This document shows positions 11,242 to 22,784 of a stretch of 64,000 bases of DNA, piece by piece. This DNA comes from Acephala macrosclerotiorum (Eukaryota; Ascomycota; Leotiomycetes; Helotiales; Mollisiaceae). The translations under genes and the position numbers were made by a program. A model generated the notes under the pieces. The model ran no database searches, was not told where the DNA came from, and saw only the letters and a list, made by a program, of their open reading frames with translations. The DNA lies in the NCBI GenBank assembly GCA_014904845.1, contig MU119278.1, forward strand, positions 6,780 to 70,779, read 5' to 3'. Within the stretch, counting starts at the first letter, position 1. Every line of letters begins with the position of its first letter.

Positions 11242-11641
11242 AGTAATTTTTAGCAAAGGGGTTGGATAATTTGAAGTTCGCGAGTCTTGTTAGTACGGAA
11301 TATAATGTTTAAAGTGTCAGTGGATGGCAGGACTGACAATGACTTTCCAGTTTTGTTCGCAGAAGATAGGCTCCGGAAAGGTCAGGCGAAACCGGGAGAT
11401 TGAAAATTTTGACGGACTCTCCTACTCGTCGTCCTGGGACTTCTTGGTCAAGAAGAAGAATGGGACAATGTAGCATGCATCTTTCTTGTTTCTTTTTGAC
11501 TTCCTGCACTTGTTGTCCATTACTTTCTCGAGCTCACCTCCGAGGCTTCAAAGACAGTGTTTGATTCTTGATCCAGATCTCTCAGCTGCGCAAGAACAGC
11601 ATCGAGATTTCTACCAGTATTGAAACATGTTAAACAGCAAT
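11242..11641. other. Intergenic, convergent 3' ends
   Basis: Space between the ends of HET gene 2 (plus) and the oxidoreductase (minus). It contains the right half of the 40-bp direct repeat (11473-11512, matching 8184-8223). Nothing else is recognised. Confidence 0.35.
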
Positions 11642-12822
11642 CTAATTCAATCCAGGCGTTTCCGCAATACGAACAACATACTTCACCGCACTCGCCTTTC
11701 CACCCTTCAAATCCCTAAGTGCTTGCTCTACCCCCTCCAAACCCCCTTTCCTCACCTCATACGGATGACCCGAAAGCTTGCCTTGCTGAAGAGCACGAGT
11801 AAAGTGCCTCGAAAAGATATAACCCAACTCCCTCGCATCCTCCGCACCCTGCTGATTATGCACCGCACCGACAAAAGAAAACGACTTAACCGCAGGCGAG
11901 ACATCAAACTCATTGGGCAGCGCAAAGGTTATGTGTCCACCGGGAGCAACCACGGCGCTTAGGATCTTTGCACTTTCTGGCACGGTTACAGCGTCGATTG
12001 CATGTTTGACTTCTTGGTTGCCGGTTGAAGTTGTCACAGCTTCTTGGATTTTCTTGATGATGCTCGAAATAGTGTCACGGTAGTCGATGATGGTGTCGCC
12101 TTTGCTACGATCGATGATGGTTTCCACGAATTGAGAGCCTTTGCCTGCGATAGCGATGATAGGGTGGATGTTACTGTTTTGAGCAAGCTTGATTGCGAAG
12201 GCGCCGACTGCGGTGCTTGCTCCATAGACTACGAGTGGGATTGAAGATGTTGCTGGCATCCATGGTTCTGGTAAGGCGAGGTGGTGGTATAGTGCCACGA
12301 CTGCTGTGAGGGCAGTTAAGGGGATTGTTGCTGCTTCTGTAGATGACTTAGTAGCGTTTGGTGATGAAACTAGGCGCTTGTACGAACCTTCAAAAGACGT
12401 CTGGTGTGGAAGATGAAAGGTCGTATGACCCCAGGCAATGGCATACTCGGCGTATGAGCCATTAGGGGTCATCATCTCATGAAAAGCAGCGACCCGATCT
12501 CCAGGCTGATCTCATTAGCCCGCATCCACCCTCAAAAGCTTCTCCAACATGTCGTTCATACCTTGAACTCAACAACATTGGCCCCGACCTTCTCCACAAC
12601 ACCCGCGATATCATCGCCTTGATTCATTCCGGCCTTCATCCCTTTCATGAGCTCGTATATTGGACCTTCAGTCAGTGTTACCGCATAGTCTGGGCCTTTC
12701 CAATCCTTGGGGTTTGTGCCCGAGACGATGACTTTGATGAGAACTTGGTCGTCGTTTGGTTCTGGGATGGAGGATTCTCGAATTTCCACTCTTGGTCCGG
12801 CATGGTTGATCACTTCTTTCAT
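11642..12822 (-). CDS. Medium-chain dehydrogenase/reductase (quinone-oxidoreductase / trans-enoyl-reductase type)
   Basis: Minus-strand exons 12822-12562 and 12505-11642 give 374 residues. The 56-bp intron (12506-12561) joins ...GANVVEFK to PGDRVAAFHEMM, the normal GroES-like fold continuation. The N-terminal half has DDQVLIKVIVSGTNPKDWKG, typical of zinc-independent MDR enzymes; no structural zinc Cys cluster is visible. The Rossmann segment is VVYGASTAVGAFAIKLAQ. Related fungal proteins act as NADPH-dependent enoyl or quinone reductases, some within polyketide clusters; no synthase is present here, so the substrate is unknown. The start ATG at 12822 lies directly before the conserved first strand (MKEVINHAGPRVEIRESSIP). 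Confidence 0.85.
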
Positions 12823-14025
12823 ATTAGATGTTGAAGAGAAATGTGAATAGGCCGGAAGGAAGACTCCTGATTGATCACTGGGTCAAGGGAAGTCGAGGGA
12901 AGTAACAAAAGAATTGCAGTGTAATATTGTATTAAAGTACAGCGGAATGTCTGGGTTGGTTTGGACTTTTATACCTCTGGATTGAATGCAGGTAATTCAT
13001 AAGCAAATATATGAAAGACAAATAGAAAACATCAATTAAACCCCTTTACTCTTGCAAGATGTCCGCAGTTACAAATCGGACGGAAACCTCACCAAAAGTT
13101 TAGCCTTGAAAGCAGGCGAAAGCGGGCGCACGCGGCCGCCGCGAGCGCTGCAATTTAGGATCATAATCGCTTCGAAACAAGAAAAGGGGACACATCAAGA
13201 GACTAGGAAGACGAGGACATTGTCCATCATGACTAAGAACGTGACAGCCGAGAATCAAGAACTATTAAGAGCACAACTCCTCCAACTACCCATCGGAATT
13301 TGCTTGATGTCAAGTCCATTTTCTTTTTCAAAGTCCCAGAGAGTGAACCTAGGTAGGACCGACGTTGGGTAGGACATGCATTGACAGCCTCTGTGTTGCT
13401 GCTTTTGCATGCTCGGAGAATCCTCACCCGACTGGTGCCACTGGCAAGTCTTGAGTTTGCATACATCATTTTGAGGGAACTGCCTCTAGAGGCCCTGAGG
13501 TCTCAAACAATCGTGATGGGGTCTCGATACGTCGCCTCTTGAGATCTTGACAAACGTGTAGCATTCAGCGGAGTAACTATTGCGGATTCATAAATCAACA
13601 ACGCGAGGCAGATAAGTTGGAAACTTACCGCCTTGTTTTGGGATTCAAGAAACTAGCCCCCCACCTCCAAATACAAGTTTTAATCTCAAAACCAACGAAT
13701 TTGTAAATCATGAAATAGACAGTAACTTGACTTCCATTTTACTAGCATGCTTTCCTAAAACTGTTGCAAACCGGACATTCGCGATTTCTCCAATGCGTGC
13801 TTTCCTTGGTGTTCGTTCTTGACTAAGTAGACGAGCCATCGTCGCTGCTAGATAGAACTATCGATCATGGTAGTCACGAACTAGACACAGGCGCCTACTT
13901 AAAAGGAACTTTCCACTTCTCTTTCTTTTCCTTCCTTCATCCATTCCCCAACATCAATTCAAAACAACTTCTTCACACTCTCTCCATTATACATCTTCTT
14001 CTTGACTCTTGACGAGCATCAGAAT
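12823..14025. other. Intergenic; promoter-like pyrimidine-rich leader at its right end
   Basis: 12823-13880 shows no convincing coding sequence. About 13900-14000 is a strongly CT-rich stretch with CAAC/CATCAATTCAAAACAAC and TCTCTCC blocks, as in fungal 5' leaders, and points into the repeat-unit region that follows. Confidence 0.4.
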
Positions 14026-15217
14026 ATGCAGCAGTACCCAACAAGGCTCAGTTACCTGCGATACAGAGTCGCTCATCATCGCTCATATTGGTATTGCCCT
14101 TTCGAGCAATGGACACATACATCTAATCTCAGCTGTGTCCGGCAAGATTCAACATGGCTCGATCTTTTGCGATACGAAGCCGCTCGTTCTTGCCCACAAA
14201 GGTATGTGCTCTTCAAATCCAAGTACGCCCAGCTGCTGCCCAGAAACTAATTCTGCCGACACCTCGCAGTTCGTCCGACAAAGACAACATTCCCCAACTT
14301 GACACGGTCATCTGCAATGTGTGGTCATTCATCATTGCTCATAAAGGTGCATGCTTTTCACTTCCGTGGACCCACGACTGCTGCCCAGAAATTATTCTGG
14401 TGTTAGCCCCAAATGGTCCGATAACAAAACCCCGTCACTGCCGAACGGTCCTGGACTTTCCCGTGCCAGTGACCATGGCAGTGGCGGGTGACATAGGAGC
14501 ACGCACGGTTTGGCGTCAGCCTTTGGCTGACGGATATCCCAATATTACATCTAGGATCCCGTCGTTCGAGGCTCAGGAAACATCATCGCCCCAGCCGCAG
14601 ACCTTTCCAACATTACGACCTCACTCTCGACACGCGGCAGCAACGAAAGAAGACAACTTGCAGACACCAGAATCTCTTGCTTGCGGCATTCCCGAAAGAA
14701 CGATCCAAGACTTTCCTCAGTTCGAAGCACAGTCAAACATCATAGGTCCTCTGGCTGGACAACACCTTCACTCTCACAGCCAAGGGCAACAACAAGCTTC
14801 GACACCCAGACATCGCTGAATGTCTCCTCGACTATCCCTACCATTCTCCGCAGAAATAAAGCAAAGACACCGTGGCGAGACAGCACTCACACCTTCGAGA
14901 TGGGAAATCCGAATACCGAATGCATACGACCTCGTCGTCGAAGAACAGCGAAATTGAATATCCATATGCCCGCTGATACAGCTTATCGCTCTCTAGACAA
15001 AGCATGCCACTTACATGCTAGGTGAGTGCTTTGTTGTCCCATTACAGTATCCGTGCTAATCACACCAGATGCCAGGCTTTCTAGCACGATAGACGGCAGA
15101 ACAAATCCCAACAAAGCAAGGACTGTAACATCAACGACTCGACTCGATGCATTGGTGCAATTATGCATGATCTTTGTGATGAGATACCTGCGAAGTCCCA
15201 AGACGGAGCCAGAGACT
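14026..15217 (+). CDS. Candidate multi-exon ORFan built of repeated exon/intron units
   Basis: Not a recognised protein. After a CT-rich leader, ATG 14026 opens a short exon ending at a possible donor (14091). Possible exon 14133-14201 follows, with splice-like introns 14091-14132 (CTAAT branch, CAG) and 14202-14269 (GTATGT, CTAAT, CAG). The first two exon ends encode similar peptides: GSVTCDTESLIIAHI and GSIFCDTKPLVLAHK. A third unit around 14270-14346 repeats the pattern at DNA level but not in a clean frame. 14555-15021 is open for 155 codons, Ser/Thr/Arg-rich, between an acceptor (CATCTAG) and a donor (GTGAGT). The full splice chain cannot be closed by eye, so this may be a noncoding or decaying transcript. 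Confidence 0.28.
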
Positions 15218-15420
15218 TGATGCTAGGTGAGTGTGGTGAGTGATTTGATATCCTATTACAGCATCCGAGCTCATATCATTGTTAAGCACGATACTAAGCC
15301 GGATAACTCGCAAGAAGCTCAGCAAAAACAAGTCAGCAACTCAGCTCAACACCTCGATGCAACTATGCAACCGCATCTGTGAGCAGATGCCCAACAAGTC
15401 CCAAGACAGAGCCAGAGATG
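15016..15420. repeat. ~204-bp tandem repeat with intron-like segments
   Basis: TGCTAGGTGAGTG occurs at 15016 and 15221. AAGTCCCAAGAC-GAGCCAGAGA occurs at about 15193 and, with one change, at 15396. This gives a period of 203-205 bp. Each unit starts with a donor-like GTGAGTG followed by CC/TATTACAG-ATCCG and a CGATGCA motif. A frame in the second and third units is partly shared (LDALVQ / LDATMQ). Confidence 0.55.
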
Positions 15421-16659
15421 AGCGGAATATGCAGTCAGCTGGAGATTCGAAAAGCGATGGAGTGCCGAACAGAGGTTTCAAGGACGTGGAGGACGATAGA
15501 ATGAGATATTGGTGGAAAGCGAGGAGGAAACGGCTGAAGCAGCGGCGGCGCGAAGGAGCGAAGGAGCAAAGGAGTGATGGAGCGACGGATCTATGGAGAC
15601 GGATGGAGAGATACGGAAGAAGAGCCGTGATGCCGCTAGATACGTGCAGGGCAGCGTACTTTTTGGTCGTGTATGATGGAAGGGGGTTGTGCGGCGATAT
15701 GCTTTCGCGTCAGCGGCACTGTTTTATGACTATCAGCGCAGGAAACATTGTCTTACATTTGATTCCTCTTTCGGAAGTGATATATCGTGAGACTTGGGTC
15801 TTCCTTCAGCCGAGAGAAGCAGTGAATTTGCATCAAATTTAAATTCCTCTGGTGGGAACATATGAAAATTGAGAAATTAGGTTTCAAGAATTCTGGGCGC
15901 GCAGAAGTATCTTGTGCGTGGGCCCCAAACAAGTGTACCAGAAAAACTGATTCGTGGAACTGCAAGTGCTAGTCCAGAATGTAATCATCTGGAACATTGA
16001 CAGTAAGACTGAAAATAAAAATAATCATTCTCTTGGGAACTATACCAAAACCTCTTTAGTTTCTGCGGCTTCCTGGCGCGTCATCAGCTCCCGGCGGTAC
16101 TATTTGTGTTCAGAGTTGGCTCGGCTTCGAGCGCAGTTGTTGTGTTGGTGGTTCTGTCAAGAAGAAGAGCGTCACGATGCAGAACGTTAACAATATTGTA
16201 ATGAAGAGACGTCGTCGTTAGGTACCCATGTAAACAGCGCTAGCATTCCGCAGCGGAATTATCTCCATGCTTTGCCTGGTCCGGAAAGCTGCAGGGTCGC
16301 CGTCGTACCTGTCTCTGACTTGACTTGCGATGCGGTCATTGCTACGAAGTTAGCTATCTTTGATCCGTGATATCCCATTGGAATATTGATTTGGAGAATG
16401 CGTATATGAATATGTAATAGTTTGTCAAAGAAAAGAAGAGAAGAAGTAGCGATAGGAATGTGGTTGTGGTTGTCTTCGGCTTAAAAAGACCCCAGCCCAC
16501 CGTTTGACATCCCGAGACTTTTTACCCCGCGAAGCCCCACCGCTAGCGCCCCTCACTTCATCAAGGGGGAGCTTTGTTGATTGCTTTTACTCTTCACAAC
16601 TTTGAATTTTCTACAGCTTTCTGATTTCTCAATCGAACTTCGAAATAGAACAAGTCAAT
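15421..16659. other. Mostly non-coding; Arg/Lys-rich open frame and promoter of the TPP enzyme
   Basis: An open stretch runs to 15842 (Arg-, Lys- and Glu-rich, from the repeat region) but resembles no domain and is probably fortuitous. 15843-16659 carries the upstream region of the thiamine-diphosphate enzyme, with TTAAAAAGACC at about 16481 and a CT-rich leader near 16560-16620. Confidence 0.3.
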
Positions 16660-18783
16660 ATGTATACAGCTTCATTCGCCTTCTTCGAAGCTCTCTGGGA
16701 GGCAAGTACCCCTCCATCCCTTCAAGCTTCCCCACCAGGATACTAACCAGCTACACCTCAGGCCGGAGTAACCCATTGCTTCGTAAACCTAGGCTCAGAT
16801 CACCCCTCCATCATCGAAGCCATAGTCAAGGGCCAAAATGAAAAGAAAGGAGAATTTCCAAAGATCATTACATGTCCCAACGAAGTCCGTCCCCCCCACC
16901 CTACATTCCTAACAAACGCTCATGGGTTTTTCTATAGATGGTAGCACTTTCTATGGCAGACGGTTATGCCCGACTTACGGGAAAACCCCAATGTGTAATC
17001 GTACACGTCGATGTCGGGACCCAAGGTCTCGGGGCAGCCGTCCATAACGCATCTTGTGGTCGTGCGCCAGTCCTCATCTTCGCGGGATTGAGTCCGTATA
17101 CGATTGAAGGTGAAATGCGAGGTTCAAGAACGGAGTATATTCATTGGATTCAAGATGTGCCGGATCAGAAACAGATTGTGGCTCAGTATTGCAGATACTC
17201 TGGCGAGATTAAGACTGGGAAAAATGTGAAGCAGATTGTTAATAGGGCATTGCAGTTTGCTACTAGTGATCCTGCGGGACCGGTGTATCTTTGTGGTGCG
17301 AGGGAGGTTATGGAGGAGGATTTGACGCCGTATCAATTGGATCAGGCTTTTTGGAATAAGGTTGAGCCTGCAGCGTTGCCGGAGAATGCTGTCAAGGCGA
17401 TTGGACAGGCACTGGTGGAGGCGAAGGAGCCGTTGATTCTTGCGGGGTATACGGGGAGGAATCATGCTTCTGTGGGTGCATTGGTTGAGTTGGCGGATAC
17501 GGTGAAGGGGCTGAGGGTTTTGGATACGGGTGGGAGTGATATGTGCTTCCCTGCGAATCATAGGGCGTGGTTGGGGTTGAGGTATGGAATTGATCAAGCG
17601 ATTAAGACTGCGGATGTTATTGTGGTTATTGATTGCGGTACGTACATTGAAAACTCTAAGTTGTAGGTTGCAAGTTACTAACTTGGCCAGATGTGCCTTG
17701 GATCAACACCCAGTGCCACCCAGATAAGGGAGCAAAAGTATTCCACATTGACGTTGACCCTCTGAAAAGGTAAGTAAACACTGCCCTAATCCTCACCTGT
17801 ACAAGACTAACACTTCCAGCCAAATGCCAGTATTCTATCTCAACGCTCTCGCCCGCTACCGCGCAGACAGCTACACTGCAATCACTCAGCTGACAACCCA
17901 CATTCGCGACACTCACACCTCCCTCCTCTCATCCCAAATATTCACCTCCCGCTGGGAAGCCCTCGCTTCTGCGCACTCCGCCCGCCTCTCCGCTATCGAG
18001 GCCGCTGCGGCTCCTAAAGAGGAAGGGACATTCGGAACTGGATATCTGTAAGTCACCCTCAACTTCTCAGACATCTCTTGATCTTGCATTTATCTTTCCT
18101 CTATCCGCCCCTAAAGTATGAAAACGATCACTGACATCCCCTAGCTGCCGCACCCTCCGCCGCCTCGTCCCAACCGACACAATCTTCGCCATCGAAGCCG
18201 TAACCAACACCGGCTTCGTAGCCGACAACATCCAAGCCACTCTCCCCGGTTCCTGGATCAACTGCGGCGGCGGCGGGCTCGGGTGGTCTGGTGGTGGAAC
18301 TCTTGGTATAAAACTCGCTTCGGAATTTGAGGAAAGCAAGAAAGGGAAGAAGGGGAAGTTTGTTGTGCAGATTGTGGGGGATGGGACGTTTTTATTTTCG
18401 GTGCCGGGGAGTGTTTATTGGATCAGTCAGAGGTATAATATTCCGGTTTTGACAATTGTTTTGAATAACAAAGGTGAGCTATTCCTTTCTTATGAATAAA
18501 AGCGATGAAGCTGATAAAAGTAGGTTGGAATGCGCCGAAGAAATCCCTGCTTCTCGTCCACCCCAATGGAGCTGGATCGAAAGCCACAAACGAAGAACTA
18601 AACATTAGCTTCGCTCCCGTACCTGATTACGCTGGTATCGCGAAGGCGGCTGCTGGAGGACATCTTTTCGCTGAGAAGGTGTCAAAAACGGCGGATTTGG
18701 AGGATGTTTTGAAGAAGGCTATAGATAGTGTCCAGAACGGGACTACAGCGGTGATTGATGCGGTGGTGGTTAGCGGTTGTTAA
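16660..18783 (+). CDS. Thiamine-diphosphate-dependent enzyme (acetolactate synthase-like family)
   Basis: Seven exons: 16660-16701, 16762-16884, 16938-17637, 17691-17769, 17820-18047, 18145-18473, 18524-18783; 586 residues. All junctions keep phase and restore the family pattern. The PYR domain carries the likely cofactor-activating Glu55 (TCPNEMVAL) and DGYARLTGKPQCVIVHVDVG. The central domain has GPVYLCGAREVMEED. The PP domain shows the TPP motif GDGTFLFSV...IPVLTIVLNNKGW (GDG to NN spacing as expected). It is related to large subunits of acetolactate synthase, oxalyl-CoA and benzoylformate decarboxylases; the fungal subfamily substrate is not known. Intron 1 (16702-16761) starts GC, not GT: GAG/GCAAGT is the textbook GC-AG donor. 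Confidence 0.88.
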
Positions 18784-19363
18784 ATGTGTCCGAGTGATGA
18801 ACAGGCTGTTGGAAGGGGACTTGGAACTGAGAAGAGAGCAGGAGAGATGGATGGAGTTTGAAAGGGCGGATCGTATGAAGATGGATAAGATGAGAAGAGG
18901 TAGTTTGTGCAGAAGTAGAAGGGCAGATTATTTTTATAGCGAGATGAACAAGAGAATAAGATTTCTTTTACAGCTGTTGCCTCGTTCGAGCTAGACCTCG
19001 GAAAGAGCCCATCCATACATACATACATACATACATACATACATACATACTAGAATTACTTTGCAAGAAGCATCCGCTTTTGCATGTCCCTCCGTCTTCG
19101 GGGAATTTGGCCACACGGCGTACTTACTTCAGAGCAAATGTCCACTTGTGACTAGCAGGAAGGAGAAAAACAGGAGTAAACTCAGTACCTCATTGAGTGA
19201 GGACGCTGCCACTGACAGGTATTCCTCTCGCGACATCAGATCGCGACCGGAGCGGCCAAGAGAAGAGCGGATGGCGAAGAGTCAAGACAAGCACCACTAC
19301 CCACGCACCTCGGCCTTACGTTTCTTGAGTTCCTTAAGGTGATGTTGATTGGTTTTCTTTTTT
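18784..19363. other. Intergenic with CATA microsatellite
   Basis: Contains the 3' flank of the TPP enzyme and a (CATA)n run of about nine units at 19014-19050. No gene is recognised. Confidence 0.5.
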
Positions 19364-20068
19364 TTAATTTCTGAGATAATCGGCGTTTTTGGAAAGCTTG
19401 ATGAATTTGTGCTTCTGCTCTGGTGTTTCTGCTTGAGTTCGGCTTTTAGAGTTTTGATTGAGCGTTGTCTTTCGACGATGCGCATCCACGACGACGACGA
19501 CGGCCAGGAAGACGAGGAGGAGGATGAAGAGGGAGAAGAAGAGTGCGAGAACGGTGCTTAGCTATTATTAGGCTTCGCCAACGTACAAGCGGCGGGAGAA
19601 AGGTCGTCGTCCTCGCCGTTACCATCCACCGCTACCAACTCGGTTTCACCACCGACAAGAAGGAACGAAGAGTCGAGCTTCGAGATTCGCAGAGACGATG
19701 CCTCTGACTCCTCGGGTGGCGTTGGAGATTCGCGGTCGATGCCATTGCACTTACCTTCGTTGAGCTTGCCGTGTCGAGACTTGATGGCCGGGGGTTGAGC
19801 TTGTCTCCCTCTGGACTGAATTGGCAGTAAATCGTGGAAGCTGAGTATATGTGGTAGCAGAATAGTTGGTAAGATGCCTCCGGAGCTCAGGGGAATGGTA
19901 ATTGTTTGCATGGAGAAAAAGTCGCAGCTGGATATCTGGCTTTTCTTGCGTCAGGTGCCCTGAAATTGTCGAGTGAAGGGGTGAGATGTTGAGAGATTGT
20001 GTTGGATGTCCATATCCAGGCGTGACTTTAATCGTGAAAATGTCCGCTGTCGAATTAGACACGGACAT
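19364..20068 (-). CDS. Small single-pass membrane protein, uncharacterised
   Basis: Minus-strand exons 20068-19755 and 19556-19364 give 168 residues. The donor CGAAG/GTAAGT is strong and the 198-bp intron ends ...CCTAATAATAGCTAAG. The frame across the junction joins a hydrophilic N-terminal part with Asn-X-Ser/Thr sites (NSTA, NISP, NYSA) to a hydrophobic run (VLALFFSLFILLLVFLAVVV) followed by basic residues (HRRK). This suggests one transmembrane helix with a Lys-rich cytosolic tail of about 35 residues. No family is recognised. Confidence 0.45.
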
Positions 20069-22784
20069 GGAAGGATATTTTCAAATATCCTTATCTGAGC
20101 ACGACTTTCGGTTCATGATGGTCGCTTGAATGGTAAATCAAAAGAAGCGACACGAAGAGCTTGTTCTCTTCGCACAGCACTCTACTGGCGATCTGACTTT
20201 CCCACAAAGCGTTCCCTTAGATTGCGAACAGTGTTTGAACATGTACCTTGCATCAACGAAAAACTTGAAGGTATGGTTGCACAAGTTAAGCTTATCAATC
20301 GCCCGCCTAACAGATCCGGTTTCTCCTGCATATTGACCCCTTGGAGTAGCGACCGAAGAAATGGAAACGAATAAAGCGTCTTGCAGCGACGAAAACTTGG
20401 TATTTTGACCGAACAACTTATGAATAAGCCCGGATGCCACGTCTGTGGAGAAGCAGGTCTCGCTGGCAATGCTTCTGGAGGTGGAAGTCGAGCATGTGTA
20501 GAAGCATGAAGCTCAACTTGAGCATCTCATGTTGGTTTCTTTCAATCAACAGCTGTTGTGCATCTCAAGACTAGACTTGCTGACGCCAACGGAATTGATA
20601 GTTGCTAGCTCGACTCTCTAGTTTGCGGAGCGATTCCCTGGCGACCCGGGGAGCTACTGTAGAACTGCTATGTTTATGTTTGCAGACTTCATGCAGCCTC
20701 ATCACTTCGGCCTCCCTATTCGAAGTTGTGATGAAGATGCTCGCAGATGAATCTTGAAGCAACAGCTGATCATCTTAATGCTAAGCTTGCTGACACCAAT
20801 GCAAGTGACAATGTAAGAAGTAGCTCCAAGCCCCACTAAAACCTCTCGACCTCGGGCCCTGTCTGCCGGTGATAGGATACACGTTTCTAGCAATTCTTCG
20901 TGACTAGCAATCTCACCCAGAAGCTGGAGCTAGGAAAAATTCGGGCCTCTAGTGCTACTAGTAGAAGAGAATCACATGCTGAATTCAAAGGATGGCAAGG
21001 CAGACGAATTGAGTTTGAGCTGCCAAACTACATATGCGGCTATGCTGATAATTTGGAGCTTGGACGGAACAACTAAATCGCGGGGCTAGGGCTGTCAGCA
21101 CTGCAGACGGTATTTGAGTACGGCATCAAAAATAATGGCTCACGAGAACAATTCAAATCGGTGAAGAAGAAGCAGACATCGAGACGTAATAAAGACTCGA
21201 AGACTTAAAACATCTCCAATCGGGAACTTTCCCCACAATCGATGGTAAGGTAAATGGCGTTGATCCATGTACAGACAGGCCTTCGAAGAGGGTGTAGAAG
21301 CCTTCCAATCAACGCTGTATCAAAACAATCGCCAAAATACATCTGCTGCACGAATTCCAGCGAACTTTGAGCTTGAGCGCTCCGCGCACCAGCAACCATG
21401 CCTTGAATGCCTGTCATTATCTTGATCTTGATCTTCAGAAATAAAGCAAGATGTCGAAGGATCTGAAGTACACCATCAGGTTTCGTATCGATATGTCAAG
21501 ACTTGTAGTCAGCACATCTTTCTCCCGGCGTTTGACCTGCATCGCGCCCTCGAGCGAGCAAGGTCCACGATGTACTGCATTCACATTGTATCAACTTAGG
21601 TTTCCTCCCATGCTGACTCGACATACACGGGTCGACCGTACTCAGCTCACAAAAGAAGTTTGTTTGGTCACGCGCCGTCATTTGAGATTCGGAGAGCAGC
21701 CTCCGAAAGCAATATCAGACAATTTGTCGCGTTCGATAGGCCCAGGCTGTTGAGGACCCTGAAGATCGCTTGTGGAGTGAAGCTGGGAACAAGGGCCAGG
21801 ATTCGGCGGACGTGGACATGAGAGCAGATTTCTGGGAATAATTTTGAGTGAGACCAAGTCCATACATACGTGGGGCATTATTTGGGGGTGGATGCCACAA
21901 CAGCGCATCTTGTGAGCGGATGGAACGTAGGACAGCATAAAGGGAGGATACGCTGCTGGGGAGTGAGTTGGCGAGGGACTTCGAGACCCAAAAGTACTGA
22001 GCTCGACACGACGTGAAAGTCTAGAACCAGCACACTAAGCGTGCCGCTCGAAGGACAATAATCTATCGACCCTCGGCATGAGGGCATGATAAGAGATTGA
22101 GGGGAGATGCAGCAACAATAGGTGCGTCGAGTAATATGTACGGCGCTGTATCTGAGCCGCTTGATCGACGTCTCTGAGCATGGGAAAGACATGAATACAG
22201 TACTGACTGCCATGCCATGTTAGATTCTCCTTCAGACATTCACAACGTCACTGTCCTCTCTTCCCCTCCTCACGACACACTCGGCAGGCTTCACAACGAA
22301 AAGATACGAGTCAGCCTGCCTTTCCTCCGCCGCCTTTTGAAATTCCTACCCACCACGTGGTACACATCTCGGCTTCACTTCGCCTCCTCTTCTAGACGCC
22401 GAAATTATTGTCTCTAGGCCCAGTACCAGACATTTCCACCAGTTCCGAGTACGACCTGAAGGTACTATTTAATTCGATTGGGCCCAGATACCGTACTTGC
22501 CGCGAGTACAGCAACAAGTGGATGCACAACGCAGAGCGTCTCTCGCCTCGACACGTTCGAACCAACTCCACATAAAGCTTGACATTCCCCGTACATTCGC
22601 CATCAAAAAGGATTTCTGTGACGCCTGATCGACTTTCCCATCGATATCCGCCGGGAATATGCGCCTCTGGGGACGCCAGACGAAACTTCAGCGGCCGTGG
22701 CCCCGGCCAGGGTTGAGAGTGCTTAATACTTCAGCATAAACCTACCATAGTCTGCCTTTCGGGCATTCGATACCACGAGACATT
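20069..22784. other. Long gene-poor stretch with possible relics
   Basis: No intact gene found in 2.7 kb. 20130-20280 opens as MVNQKKRHEELVLFAQHSTG..., and a possible intron (20274-20312, GTATGG to CTAACAG) follows, but the frame then stops. 20530-20830 contains two similar pieces: HLKTRLADANGID and HLNAKLADTNASD are encoded in the plus strand, separated by stops, as if from a decayed coiled-coil gene. The right end is the upstream region of the cyclin, including ACCACGTGGT at 22352-22361. Confidence 0.35.
22352..22361. promoter_or_regulatory. CACGTG E-box palindrome upstream of Pho80-like cyclin
   Basis: ACCACGTGGT is a perfect 10-bp palindrome containing CACGTG, about 420 bp before the cyclin ATG. 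In yeast CACGTG is bound by the bHLH factor Pho4 of the phosphate pathway, to which Pho80-type cyclins belong. The link here is inference only; such hexamers occur by chance. Confidence 0.3.

Noticed and set aside
15279..15842. 187-codon plus-strand frame, Arg/Lys-rich
   Set aside because: It starts inside the 204-bp repeat in a frame that does not match the other repeat unit, and its composition is typical of chance frames in GA-rich DNA.
17124..17597. Minus-strand 157-codon frame inside the TPP enzyme
   Set aside because: Shadow of exon 3; the plus strand carries the conserved protein.
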